Assembly (NCBI RefSeq): GCF_003254395.2
Contig: NC_037638.1
Coordinates: 19,891,207-19,955,206, forward strand
Direction of reading: 5' to 3'
Length of the DNA stretch: 64,000 nucleotides
Source of the DNA: Apis mellifera
Taxonomy: Eukaryota; Arthropoda; Insecta; Hymenoptera; Apidae
In this document: piece after piece, positions 53,401 to 62,876 of the stretch
How positions within the stretch are numbered: the stretch's first letter is position 1
How the letters are laid out: each line of letters begins with the position of its first letter
Made by a program: the position numbers and the translations under genes
The notes under the pieces: model-generated
The model's database searches: none
Seen by the model: only the letters and a program-made list of their open reading frames with translations
What the model was told of the DNA's origin: nothing

Positions 53401-56400
53401 ATTAAAAAAGTTAATCCCCCTTTATTTTTATATATTTTTATTTATTTATTTTTTTTTCCCTATCGTTCGAACAACGATATTAAAGTATTATATCATACTT
53501 TATTTTATGTAAATTCGACAGTTTCGTTACACGCAATATACAATCCTTTCGAATCTCTGGAATCATTCTCTAAATTCGCTCCGAAATTTCATATCGAAAA
53601 ATCAGTCTTATCTCAAACTCGATAACTCGAAAGGAAAAAATTCGGTAAATTCGTCAATGAAAACGAAAATGACTTCCTTCCTTCCCTCCATTCTGAAAGT
53701 GAAATTTTCAACATCCCTTTGACAATAACCCGCCCCCTTGTTCTCCATTCACAGGAATCTCGTGCACAATCTGAGCCTGACCGATTTGACCGAGCAGCAG
53801 AGGTTGACTTGGTACTCGACCGACAGTGACGTGAAGATGTGCCTGGTGAAGGGCACGCCTGAGGAGAATTGCCAGAATTATATTCGCATCCTCGTGAAGA
53901 CGGACGCGAACACGTTGCTTGTGTGCGCGACGAACGCGTTCAAGCCGATGTGCCGCGACTACGGGGTGCACGCCGGCAATTACACGATACTGAAGGAGAA
54001 GGGTGGGCAGGCAATGTGCCCTTACGACCCGAGGCACAACAGCACCTTCGTATACGTGGACGGGGAGCTTTACACGGGCACTGTGGCCGATTTCGCGGGG
54101 ATGGACCCGATCATCTACAGGGAGCCGCTCCAAACCGAGCAGTACGACTCCAAGAGCCTAAACGGTGAGTGTCGATTCTTTCTTTCCTTCCGATTTAATA
54201 AGAGACGTGATTCGAGAAAAGCGTTTGAGAAATTAAAAAAAAAAAAAAAAGAAAGGAAAAGAAGAAGATGATAATAATAAGAGGTGTTGCTATGAAATGG
54301 CGGATGACGTTAACGCGCGATTAAAGGTTAAAGATTGTGAGGAATAAGGGGGCGACGAGTGTGCAGCTGGAGGGTTTTCGATGATGGAAAAAGGTCGGTG
54401 GCCGGGAAAAAATTTATTACTACGTGTACTGAAACGTTGGTGAAGCTGTGGAAGCGCTTTTCCACAGCATAGGGGAAGGGGCGAAAAAGTTATGCCTTAA
54501 ACTGGAAGAGTTGCTCGCTCGAACGGAAGCTCGATAGCCAAGCGTTTATCGTTTCGAGCACGCTTACCGGATAATCCAAAACTGGGAACCATAGAGAGAA
54601 TTCAGCCTGCATTGGTTACGCGCTGCTTATGCAAACGGGTGGATCATATGCATAATATAAAAAGTAACGGGATAATATGTAAATTCGAAAACCTGAGAAA
54701 AAGATTCGAATTAATAACTTTTTTAAAAAGTCCATCGACAAATCGATGCGATTCAAGATTTCTGATATTTCTAATTTTATAAAAAAAAAAAAAAATAAAT
54801 AATATTCGCAGAGAAATCAAATCAATACTATCATCGTCAAGCCATATTCTGCAATCGATCATTTTTTATCGAAAGTTCAAATTCAATGGACAGACGCATT
54901 GTGAATACGATATACAAAAATAATAATAATAATCAACGAAATATTCGATCATAGACTTTCGGAAAAATCGATAAAAAGAAACGAGTCTTGTTACTTTTCT
55001 CGCACATATATTGATATTGACTCGAGAGATTCGTTTTATTTATGGTTTTCAATCCGCAAAGTCTAATTCCGAGATTAACAGCGCCGAATTCCGCCGAACG
55101 ACTTATTGTTATTATTCCATAATATTATTCCACGGTCCTTCTGTATCTTCACAACGACAAAAGTCTCTCAACTCGACGACGGAACGAACGAAATATACGC
55201 GCACAGATGAGAAATTTTAATCCTGTTTGCTGGCCCTTGATCGTCTTTCAACGACCACACCTCTCCTCTTCTCTCGGTCTCGATCTCAATCGTTATTAAC
55301 TGCTTTATCAACCGATACACCCGTAAATTATTAAACGATATCTCCTTTACATCTTACGGGGAGAGAAATTACGGTTCCCCTGCGAATTTGCCCAATTTGT
55401 CGGAATATTTATTCATCCGGGACCGGGTCAACCGAGAGGAGAGGAGAATTATAGCGAGATGAGGCGTGTTTGAGGGGAAATTTTCTTTTTTACGACGCGA
55501 GGATCTTCGATCCTTGAAAACCACTTTGGGCAAAGGGAGAAGTAAAGAAGAATGCGTCACCTTATTTTCCACGGTTTCGCTCGAGCATTTTAATTGAACG
55601 GTGTACGAACGCTAATCAAGTTTCTCCGTCCGCTGGATAATATTGATTTTTCCCTCGGTTCGTTGAAAATTCAACTCTTTCTCTCTTTCTTTTTTTTTTT
55701 TTTTTTCCCCTCTTCGTTCATTTCGGTCGCGTTCATCTCTCCGTCTCGCTCATCGCTCGGAATTTTCAGGGGGAAAAATATATATATATATATATATTTA
55801 TATGGGGCATTGAGCTCTACGAGAGATTTTTATTTTTTTACCGCCGAAATAATTGTACATCGTTACTATTTCCAGCCGAACGATCATCGAAAGCTTTCCA
55901 TCACTCCCATCGTCGTTTCGTCGAGCATCATCGCGTCCATAATCCATCCCCGATTTTCGATCGAACGATCGATCGTTCCAAAAAATAGATCGTTTTTTTC
56001 TTTTTTTTCTAATCGTGGAGAACTAGGAGTAGGGAAGGGGGATAAGGATGAATATCTCTCCCGTCCCACTTCTCCGTTTTGTCTCCCGACTTGTACGACG
56101 CGATGAGAAAGACAGTTGGACGATGGCGAGGGTTGATGCGGAGGGAGGATTAAGATGAATCAACGGGAGTGTAAAAAGGGACGGTGAAGTGAGGAGAGGA
56201 GAGAAGGAGGCACGGAGAGAATGAAAGAAAATTTATTGGCCGGAGCATGGCAGGATCGGTCGGATATATATATATATACTTACGTGGCGCGCGAGATTAA
56301 TATTACTTTATGAATCCTAAGAAGCTTATGAAAACCCTGTCAAGTTAATAAATCGATAAAGTTTTCTCACTTTATCGGACGCGCTCGTGTATACGACTGA

Positions 56401-59400
56401 TCCCTGAGGAGAGCGGAAGAAGGAGAGAGCGTGTATCGATGGAGAGAGATGAAAGGAGGGGGAAGAGAAAAGGGTATATACAAAATAAAACGTTCCTTAC
56501 GTATTCGTGGTCGACTTACTCTCCCCCCGTTGTTACATCCATCCGTCCAACATGTCCCATCCTTGTTCCAGACTCTTGGAAATTGATTTTTACCCTCCGA
56601 TCCCACCTCGTGAAAATCTGGCGATCCACCCCCATCTCTCGAGGTAATGATTTTTTAACGAGGATCCAATGCCGCCACCGTGAAACAAGGCCGGATTATC
56701 CGATCCCCTCGACCCTCTTTCGATATTTCCAGGCTGCCTTCTTCCCAACATTTTGCAACTCGGCCTATAAGATATAGAGAGCGTGGCGGCCTCTCTCGCT
56801 GTATATTTAATCGAGGCCCGATCTCGTCCCGATTGTCACGTTCGTTTATTCATAAGGGGAGAGGGAGAAACTTTACGACCCCCCACATGTAACCCATATG
56901 TAACAGCGTCATAACACGAGCCACGTATTCTAATTCCAGCGCCAAACTTTGTCAACTCCATGGCCCAGGGAGACTTCGTCTACTTCTTCTTCCGGGAGAC
57001 CGCCGTGGAGTACATCAATTGCGGCAAGGTAAGCGATAGATAATATCAACGATTTATTGAAAGGAAATTTTCTCGCCGATTTTTCTTTCTTTTTTTTATC
57101 TTTGCATTGAGCTTCTAATTTTTATACACCCGGTATTAACTAGATGGATTACGAGATAAAAAGGATACTCTGCTCACTTTTTCTTTTCTTTTCTCCCATT
57201 GCAGACCGTCTATTCTCGCGTAGCGAGAGTCTGTAAATACGATCGAGGTGGTCCGCATCGATACCGCAATAGGTGGACCTCGTTCCTAAAATCCCGTCTT
57301 AATTGCTCCGTTACCGGAGACTTTCCTTTCTACTTCAACGAGATACGTAAGTAAAATCCTCTCTGTATAATTTATATAATTCTCTCGATCTATCCTCTAT
57401 CGATTCTAAAAGAAAAAAAGAAATTCAAATTCCGATTCAATATATTTTATAATATTTAACGAATTGATCGAGCATGTATTATTATTTATCATCGATGTCT
57501 TCCTTTCCAAAAGAATATATTCGCGATTCGAAGATGCGAGAATTTAATTTAATTCTCGATCTCGTTTCGTTTGTTCGAGATTCGAGCAGCGCCATTGATT
57601 TTGAACGGTTGGCAGGGATAAATTTTCCAAAGTATTCGCCGGCACGCTCGTAAACGTCCTCGGGATACGGGCGAGGCCGCGCGAACAAAGAGGCTCGGAA
57701 ATCACGGGCCTCGCGTTATTTTCAGAATCGACGACGGAATTGATATCGGGCCAGTACGGCAATAAGTCGGCGCAGTTGATATATGGGACGTTCACCACCC
57801 CGGTGAACAGCATAAGCGGCTCGGCCGTGTGCGCCTTCTCCTTGCAGGACATCACAGACACGTTCAAGGGGAATTTCAAGGAGCAGAGTGCGATCAACTC
57901 GAATTGGCTGCCCGTGCAGAGCACCAAGGTGCCCGACCCGAGGCCCGGCCAGTGCGTCAACGATTCCCGATCTCTGCCCGATCTCACCCTCAACTTTATC
58001 CACACGCACTCCCTGATGGACGAGCTGGTCCCGAGCTTCTTCGGCCAACCCATCGTCATTCGCACCAGTTTCCAGTAAGTATTATCGTGCTTACTCGAGG
58101 ATAAAATTTTATCTATAGTAGTAGTAGTAAATTCTTTTATTTCTTTCGTAAGTATTTTAGAATAGTATATTTTAAGAAGAAGAAGAAATTTCAAACGTAC
58201 GAATTTTAGATACAACGTTAAGATATATATGTATAAATATTATGTTAAAATGAATATTTCATCGAGATATAATATGAAGGAATATTTCGAATAATAATAA
58301 CTTCAATACAAACAGTTGAATTGATAACGTGAAATATGAAGAGATACTATTTTCAATATATATATATATATATATAAAGAATAAAAATTGGAAAATGGAA
58401 CATATTTATATTCGATGCTTCTTTCACTTTTTAATCAAACGAGGGGAACAAACATTTTATTTATTTACATAAAGCCCAAGTATAATTAGAATCTTTCCAA
58501 TATTCCGTTGAAAAAAAAATATTATCTCCAAGTATTATATCGTTCGCTTCTACAAATTAGTTTTAATTACTTTCAATTTTTTTTTTTATTCCTTCTTACG
58601 ATCGAATCGTGGTTACAGTTACAGGTTCACGCAGATCGCCGTCGATCCCCAGGTGAAGACGCCCGGCGGCAAGACGTACGACGTGTTGTTCATCGGGACG
58701 GACAACGGGAAGGTGATCAAGGCGGTGAACGCCGAGTCGGCGGACACCCACCTTAAGGTGAGCCCCGTGGTGATCGAGGAGATCCAGGCGTTCCCCTCCA
58801 CGGTGCCCGTGCGAGGCATCAAGGTGGTGAGGGCGTCGCAGGCGGGCGACGGCCTCGAGGACGGCCGACTGGTGGTGATCGCCGATAGCCAGGTACAGGC
58901 GTTGAGGCTGCACCGTTGCTACAGCGACAGGATCTTGTCGTGCGGCGAGTGCGTGGCCCTTCAGGACCCGTATTGCGCCTGGGACAAGGTGGAGGGCAAG
59001 TGCAGAGCATTGGTCGGGCCGGCTGCCACGGACGCGAGCAGATTCCTTCAGAGCGTCGCGACCGGGTTGCACGCCTCGTGCCCGCCCAGCAAAAGTCTGA
59101 ACAAGGATGCCGGCAGCGTTGGCGCCATCTCTGCGAACCAGAACAAATTCCCACCCGACTCGATGATCCCCAACAAGGAAGGCCAAGGCGGGGAGATCAT
59201 CAATATCATGCAGGACGAGGAGCAGGACAATTCAGGTAGAGATATATATATATTTGGAATGGGAGAGAAGCTTTTATATTCCACAGATTCTTCTTTTCAA
59301 TTTTTTATTTCACGTATTTTTAATTGGAGAACGAATTGGATTGACCGCAGGTCCGGAAGTATCGGCGGCCGACTCCCCCCCACCGCAATACTCGGTGGAG

Positions 59401-59911
59401 ACCCTGGTGATGGCCGTCGTGGCTGGCGCGTTAGCCGCTCTGTTGGTCGGCTTCGTGGCCGGCTACCTGTGCGGCAGGAAATGTAGAAAGGACGAGGACG
59501 ATAATCTGCCGTATCCGGACACGGAGTACGAGTACTTCGAGCAGCGGCAAAATGTGAACAGGTACGTGAACGTTAAACTCGAACTTTCTTTCCACGGATG
59601 ACAGAGACGATAATATTAATCTTCCTGAATATTGCAGCAGGCTAGCGCCGGAGCCAAAATTATTGCCCCAGGAGGAGGTGACGTACGCCGAGCCTGTCCT
59701 GGTCCCGCAACCGCCTAAGCTCCACTCGCCGAAAGGAACGATGCGCAAACCACCACCGACCCCGACGGAAACGCTGTTCCAGTTCCCGGACGGGTACGGG
59801 TTCCGCGGGGCGAGGGACAACTTCGGCACCCTCCGCTCGCACCAGGGCGACGCGTATCGGCGCAACGACGGGTTCGCGACCACCCGCAGCGTGAAGAAGG
59901 TTTATCTCTGA
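50352..59911 (+). CDS. Sema1a: Semaphorin-1A, transmembrane class-1 semaphorin (5'-partial, eight exons)
   Basis: The spliced exons 50352-50448, 53755-54164, 56940-57028, 57205-57346, 57726-58074, 58619-59235, 59351-59561 and 59638-59911 give one open frame of 728 residues and a TGA. Every junction is GT-AG and phase-consistent. Domains: sema domain about residues 1-455 (NETH, CQNYIR, CPYDPRHNST, RETAVEYINCGK and FTTPVNS.SGSAVCAF family motifs), PSI about 460-495 (HRCYSDRILSCGEC, DPYCAWD), a stalk, a Gly/Ala-rich membrane helix about 585-608, and a tail of about 120 residues with a Pro-rich stretch and C-terminal KKVYL. Known for the family: cell-surface axon-guidance ligand and receptor, binding plexin A and signalling both ways. 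The start methionine, signal peptide and first sema residues are missing; the first exon seen needs one nucleotide from an upstream exon. Class 1 rather than 5 or 2 because there are no thrombospondin repeats or Ig domain and a TM follows PSI. Sema-1b is a less likely alternative. Confidence 0.95.
50449..53754 (+). other. Sema1a: Intron between Sema-1A exons a and b (3.3 kb)
   Basis: Bounded by GT (50449) and AG (53753-53754). It has a pyrimidine tract near 50620-50675 followed by a cryptic-exon-like segment, T-rich runs at 50758-50795, and an AT-rich second half (52.2-53.6 kb) with poly-A/T runs. I see no conserved coding exon inside. Confidence 0.85.
53755..54164 (+). CDS. Sema1a: Sema-1A coding exon b (central sema domain)
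   Basis: This 410-bp exon lies between CATTCACAG and CG|GTGAGT. It encodes residues about 32-169, including WYSTDSDVKMCLVKG, CQNYIRILVK, LLVCATNAFKPMC, CPYDPRHNSTFVYVDG, ELYTGTVADFAG and DPIIYREPLQT, all sema-domain signatures with conserved cysteines. N-glycosylation sites: NLS, NYT, NST. Third codon positions are mostly G or C, unlike the flanking introns. It exits in phase 1 (G|CG = Ala of the LNAPNFVN motif). Confidence 0.97.
54165..56939 (+). other. Sema1a: Intron between Sema-1A exons b and c (2.8 kb)
   Basis: GT at 54165 to AG at 56938-56939. It contains A-rich runs (54236-54250, 54780-54796), a T run at 55690-55707 and AT repeats at 55781-55798 and 56264-56278. I see nothing coding that fits the gene. 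Confidence 0.85.
56940..57028 (+). CDS. Sema1a: Sema-1A coding exon c (sema domain)
   Basis: This 89-bp exon lies between TAATTCCAG and AAG|GTAAGC. It encodes APNFVNSMAQGDFVYFFF then RETAVEYINCGK, the most conserved segment of the sema fold (Phe-rich strand and INCGK). It ends in phase 0. Confidence 0.97.
57029..57204 (+). other. Sema1a: Intron between Sema-1A exons c and d (176 bp)
   Basis: GTAAGC donor; TTTTCTCCCATTGCAG acceptor with a good pyrimidine tract. No other feature seen. Confidence 0.9.
57205..57346 (+). CDS. Sema1a: Sema-1A coding exon d (sema domain)
   Basis: This 142-bp exon lies between CCATTGCAG and ATAC|GTAAGT. It reads TVYSRVARVCKYDRGGPHRY, then RWTSFLKSRLNCS and FPFYFNEI, matching the Sema-1a segment with RVARVCK and FLKSRLNCS; NCS is a glycosylation site. 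By hand count 24 of 47 codons end in G or C, clearly fewer than in neighbouring exons (about 80% in the last exon). Confidence 0.96.
57347..57725 (+). other. Sema1a: Intron between Sema-1A exons d and e (379 bp)
   Basis: GTAAGT donor at 57347 and TTATTTTCAG acceptor ending at 57725. AT-rich at its 5' end and more GC-rich near the acceptor. No coding content seen. Confidence 0.9.
57726..58074 (+). CDS. Sema1a: Sema-1A coding exon e (sema domain)
   Basis: This 349-bp exon encodes residues about 246-362: QSTTELISGQYGN, LIYGTFTTPVNSISGSAVC, AFSLQDITDTFKGNFKEQ, NWLPVQSTKVPDPRPGQCVN, then the LMDELVPSFFGQPIVIRTSF strand. The PRPGQCVND and TTPVNS motifs are standard semaphorin signatures. It exits with two bases (CA) before GTAAGT. 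Confidence 0.97.
58075..58618 (+). other. Sema1a: Intron between Sema-1A exons e and f (544 bp)
   Basis: GTAAGT donor; acceptor GGTTACAG followed at once by a second TTACAG. AT-rich, with a (TA)n run at 58357-58376. No coding content seen. Confidence 0.9.
58619..59235 (+). CDS. Sema1a: Sema-1A coding exon f (end of sema domain, PSI domain, stalk)
   Basis: This 617-bp exon encodes residues about 362-568. It opens with HYRFTQIAVDPQVKTPGGK and YDVLFIGTDNGKVIKAVN, the last blade of the sema propeller. The PSI module follows (about 58905-59085): HRCYSDRILSCGECVALQD, PYCAWDKVEGKC, then the final conserved Cys in ASCPP. The rest is a low-complexity acidic stalk (NKFPPDSMIPNKEGQGGE, QDEEQDNSG). A second in-frame acceptor starts at 58625. 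Confidence 0.97.
59236..59350 (+). other. Sema1a: Intron between Sema-1A exons f and g (115 bp, no in-frame stop)
   Basis: GTAGAG donor and TTGACCGCAG acceptor. It is short and has no stop in the frame entering from exon f. Its length is not a multiple of three, so retention would shift the following exon. Confidence 0.9.
59351..59561 (+). CDS. Sema1a: Sema-1A coding exon g (transmembrane helix and juxtamembrane tail)
   Basis: This 211-bp exon encodes residues about 568-638. After PEVSAADSPPPQYSVE comes a hydrophobic Gly/Ala-rich helix (59401-59472, TLVMAVVAGALAALLVGFVA then GYLC), a basic stop-transfer GRKCRK, and an acidic/tyrosine segment (DTEYEYFEQRQNVN). The helix is of single-pass type I, as expected for class 1. 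Confidence 0.95.
59562..59637 (+). other. Sema1a: Intron between Sema-1A exons g and h (76 bp)
   Basis: GTACGT donor; acceptor region ATTGCAGCAG, a NAGNAG tandem. If retained, the frame runs 13 codons into the intron and stops at TGA 59599-59601. Confidence 0.9.
59638..59911 (+). CDS. Sema1a: Sema-1A final coding exon h (cytoplasmic tail)
   Basis: It starts at 59638 (Ser-Arg-Leu) or 59641 (Arg-Leu) depending on which AG of the tandem is used; both keep frame. It encodes about 90 residues: QEEVTYAEPVLVPQPPKLHS, a Pro/Thr-rich KGTMRKPPPTPTETLFQFP stretch, and the terminus TTRSVKKVYL before TGA 59909-59911. The basic-aromatic end resembles KVKKTYI of grasshopper Sema-1a and could be a class II PDZ ligand (inference). 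Confidence 0.95.
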
Positions 59912-60654
59912 GAAACGAGCGAGGAGGGAGGTGGCCGTCACCGGAGCTTAGGGCGGCCAGCGCGCAACCGGCACAACGCGACCACAGCGGCAAGGAGTAG
60001 TCGCGCTGTGACGTCAGGGGGACAGTCGAACCGCGAGCTCGCGGGGCCAAGGGCGCTAGAGTCGCCCTCGCCGCCCTCGAGCGTTTCGTCCAGTTCCCCG
60101 TCCCCTCCCTCCTCGTCACCCTCGCCGACCCTCGTACCGATCGCCATGAGCGGCGGTGGCTCGCCCCCGCCGCCGACACCGCCCTGCAGCTACATATATC
60201 GATCATAGTCGTCGTCGACCGCGTCGGCGTCGGCCTCGTCACCGCCGCCGTCGTACTCGGCTTCTTGTTACGCGACGCCAGCCGCTGGGACACCGTTCTA
60301 CAGCCCAGCCGCGCGTCCCGATCCTGTATAGTAGCGTGTTCACCGCACACATTGCCCCTCCTCCGCCCACCCTCCCGCGCGATCACGTCGAGAGTCACGT
60401 CCTCTCGCCGATCGCGATCTTTTGAAACTTTCCCTTGCGTTTTTCGTTCGTTCCCCCTTTCGTTCCCCCCGTGCTTGATTCCCTCGGTTGCCTTTCAGAC
60501 CGTCGACGATGGACGCGCGTCGATCCAGGATTACCGAGTAAAGTGACGATCGTCGTGACCACAGCCACAAAATCACCGCCACGCTTCGTCGAGGAAGATC
60601 CTAGATGATGAAAGAAAGAGAGTTGGAGAGAGATTTTTCAAGAAGAGAGAAAGA

Positions 60655-60677
60655 GTATATATATATATATATATATA
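60655..60677. repeat. (TA)n microsatellite in the 3' UTR
   Basis: Eleven TA units, 750 bp after the stop codon. Confidence 0.9.
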
Positions 60678-60818
60678 AATATATATTATTCCTTATAGAA
60701 GAGGCGAGATGAAGGCGCGTTGATTCGAGCTTCGCTCGGTGATCAGGCTCGAGAATGGTGCGTCGAATCGTTCGCGATGGAATCGTGGCGATCTCCGCCG
60801 TTTTATATCGACCGTTTC

Positions 60819-60849
<31 letters not shown>

Positions 60850-60915
60850 TATTATTATTATTATTATTATTACTATTATTATCATTACTACTACTATTAC
60901 TACTATTACCACTAT
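60819..60915. repeat. (ATT)n array in the 3' UTR, with ACT interruptions
   Basis: About 97 bp of TTA/ATT units with ACT variants towards the 3' end. It is complementary in sequence to the AAT array at 62877-62969. Confidence 0.95.
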
Positions 60916-61486
60916 CGACGATACCCGCGCGTAGTATTACGACAAAGGTTACTTCTCGTGAAGTCAATTAAAAGAGACTATCTCGTCGGACTCGACTTGC
61001 GATTTTTTCTAATGTTGTAATATTTAAACGCGAGTGATTGACAGTGCCATTATTGTTCGCGTAATACTACCGCGTGCCTCGAAGAAAAAAAAAAATTTTT
61101 TAAAAGGGATCGCGCGAGCCGATCCTTCTTGTTCTTCTCTTAACGCTCTCGACGGCGAACAGATGAGTCGAGAATGAGAAAATGAGAGACAACACCATAC
61201 TCTTCGTATTAGTCACGGCATCGTGCCATAAACACACACGCGCACACGCACACGTACACGTACACGCGCGCATACACACATTCGCATCGATCGATTCGGA
61301 TTTGGAGATGAAAAAAAATCGCGGAGATCGTCACACGTCGCCTTTACGATGTGTTGGTTAATCGAGCAAGACTCTCTTCAAATGTGAGGCAGTTTGACGA
61401 AACGGAGTTACCGCCGAGAGATTCCCACGGATTTCCTAATTTTCGGAAACACGCGTTTCACCACCTGCACATATACGTAATACGGA

Positions 61487-61514
61487 GAGATGAGAGAGAA
61501 AGAGAGAGAGAGAG
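61487..61514. repeat. (GA)n run in the 3' UTR
   Basis: Nearly pure GA dinucleotides followed by GGAAGGAA. Confidence 0.85.
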
Positions 61515-61599
61515 GGAAGGAAGAGAGAAAGCGTGCGTGTGTGAGGTGTGTCTAAAAGAGGAGGTGTTTAATCAGAGACACGAGAGACACTTGCCAGAG

Positions 61600-61622
61600 A
61601 GGAAGGAAGGAAGGAAGGAAGG
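61600..61622. repeat. (GGAA)n run in the 3' UTR
   Basis: Five GGAA units. Confidence 0.9.
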
Positions 61623-61644
61623 GAAGAGGTATGTAGGACTTGTA

Positions 61645-61652
61645 TGTAAATA
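61645..61652 (+). promoter_or_regulatory. Pumilio (PUF) response element in the 3' UTR
   Basis: TGTAAATA matches the UGUANAUA consensus exactly and lies on the sense strand in the 3' UTR. It overlaps the AATAAA at 61649. An 8-mer can occur by chance. Confidence 0.35.
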
Positions 61653-61654
61653 AA
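61649..61654 (+). promoter_or_regulatory. Candidate poly(A) signal AATAAA
   Basis: Canonical hexamer 1.74 kb after the stop codon, followed by a GA-rich rather than GU-rich stretch. Weaker candidate than the next one. Confidence 0.35.
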
Positions 61655-61675
61655 TTCACGTTATATAAAGAAAAA

Positions 61676-61701
61676 AGAGAGAGAGAGAGAGAGAGAGAGA
61701 A
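61676..61701. repeat. (GA)n run in the 3' UTR
   Basis: Thirteen GA units between the two proximal poly(A) signals. Confidence 0.9.
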
Positions 61702-61729
61702 GAAACAAATAACATATACGAAGGAGTTT

Positions 61730-61735
61730 AATAAA
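61730..61735 (+). promoter_or_regulatory. Candidate poly(A) signal AATAAA
   Basis: Canonical hexamer followed 20-30 nt later by GTGATTTGT, a GU-rich downstream element. Best-looking 3' end signal for the semaphorin transcript. Confidence 0.45.
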
Positions 61736-62767
61736 AGAGTTCTATGAGCTGCAGTGATTTGTAAAGGGAGAAACGAGAATCAGTCCATCTAAAGAATCTG
61801 GGCCCGATGGTACACGTAGACATCTATCTTAAAGTGCTTCTTATTTCAGTGTGTTTAGAAGTAACGCGTATGTGATATATACTATATGACGAGGTGTTTT
61901 TCTAGGCGTTGAGAGAAAGCGAGAGAGCGAAAGGAAATGAGCGATAGAGAGAGAACGAGTGTGTGTGTGAGAAAGAGAAAGAGTGTATGTGCGTGCGTGC
62001 GCGTACGAAAGAGAAAGAAAGAGTATAAAATGGTGAGGAGAGATGTATAGTATCACTCTCTTCGACGAATTTCAAGTAGAAACAGTATGATGGACGCGGC
62101 GATGAACTCGACGATCCTTTGTTCACAAGAATTAATTCGTCTTGAGCGTGCGCTTTCGCGAAACAATCGTAGCCGCTTCCCTCCTCGCCCCTTCAAAAAA
62201 AATTAACCCCTCGAAAATTATATCCGAATTTTTCCGCTCGTCTCCTCTTCCCATCTCCACGCTCTCGTCTCTCCTCGAGACCAAGTTAAAATTTGCCGAG
62301 TTAAGAATCTCTGAAGATTCTGTGAACAATCGAGCGAGATCATTCGCCGCGATTCGATTCACTCTTTTCGATTTAATTTTTCCGTTCTTATTCGACACGC
62401 ACACAATTACACCGAGTACACCGAGGCAATTAACAACGTTGACGTTTGTTTGTCACACAAACGTTTTCTCGTATACCACCGATCGTTTCGATCGGTCAAA
62501 AAACCACCCCCCACCCACCCAACCTCCGATCGACTCTTTTCTCGATTGAAAAGAAACGAACAAGGCCCGCCGCTTCACGCGCCCCCTCCCCCAAAATGGT
62601 AAGACTGAAAAGAATCTTTGGAAGAAGAGGAAGAGGAAGAGGAAGAAGAGGAAAAGAAAAAAACGGGCGGGCCTCCACCATCCACGTTCATCTTTAGAGT
62701 TTACGAATTAGATCGGCATCGACGAACACGGTTTCCTTTCATTTTTGTCGACAAGTACAAATTTCAA

Positions 62768-62773
62768 AATAAA
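62768..62773 (+). promoter_or_regulatory. Candidate distal poly(A) signal AATAAA
   Basis: AATAAA in TTCAAAATAAACG, 2.86 kb after the stop. It would define a long 3' UTR form if used. Confidence 0.25.
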
Positions 62774-62876
62774 CGAGCGAGGGGAGGACGTTTGGCCACG
62801 TTTCACGGTGCAAATGAGCGCCTTTCTTCTCCTTCTTGAACAAGAAGAAGAAGAAATGAAAGGAGAAAAAAAGAGA

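Larger units (their letters stand above)
59912..61760 (+). other. Sema1a: Sema-1A 3' untranslated region (minimum extent)
   Basis: This follows the stop without any acceptor-like break. The first 420 bp are GC-rich and stay open in the semaphorin frame (98 codons to TAG 60206-60208, 40 more to the double TAG at 60329-60334). Then come AT, ATT, GA and GGAA repeats and two AATAAA signals (61649, 61730). TGACGTCA, a full CRE palindrome, lies at 60009-60016. The 3' end is inferred from the poly(A) signal only and may lie beyond 62.8 kb. Confidence 0.6.

Noticed and set aside
59715..60398. 227-codon minus-strand open frame across the Sema-1A tail and 3' UTR
   Set aside because: It is the mirror of a GC-rich coding exon and GC-rich UTR; composition is Arg-rich and no family is recognisable.
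60739..61020. Poly-Tyr and poly-Leu frames in the 3' UTR
   Set aside because: Direct translations of the ATT array.
62446..62700. Arg/Gly-rich frame after the semaphorin UTR
   Set aside because: It arises from the GAA/GGA purine tract; no start or splice support.
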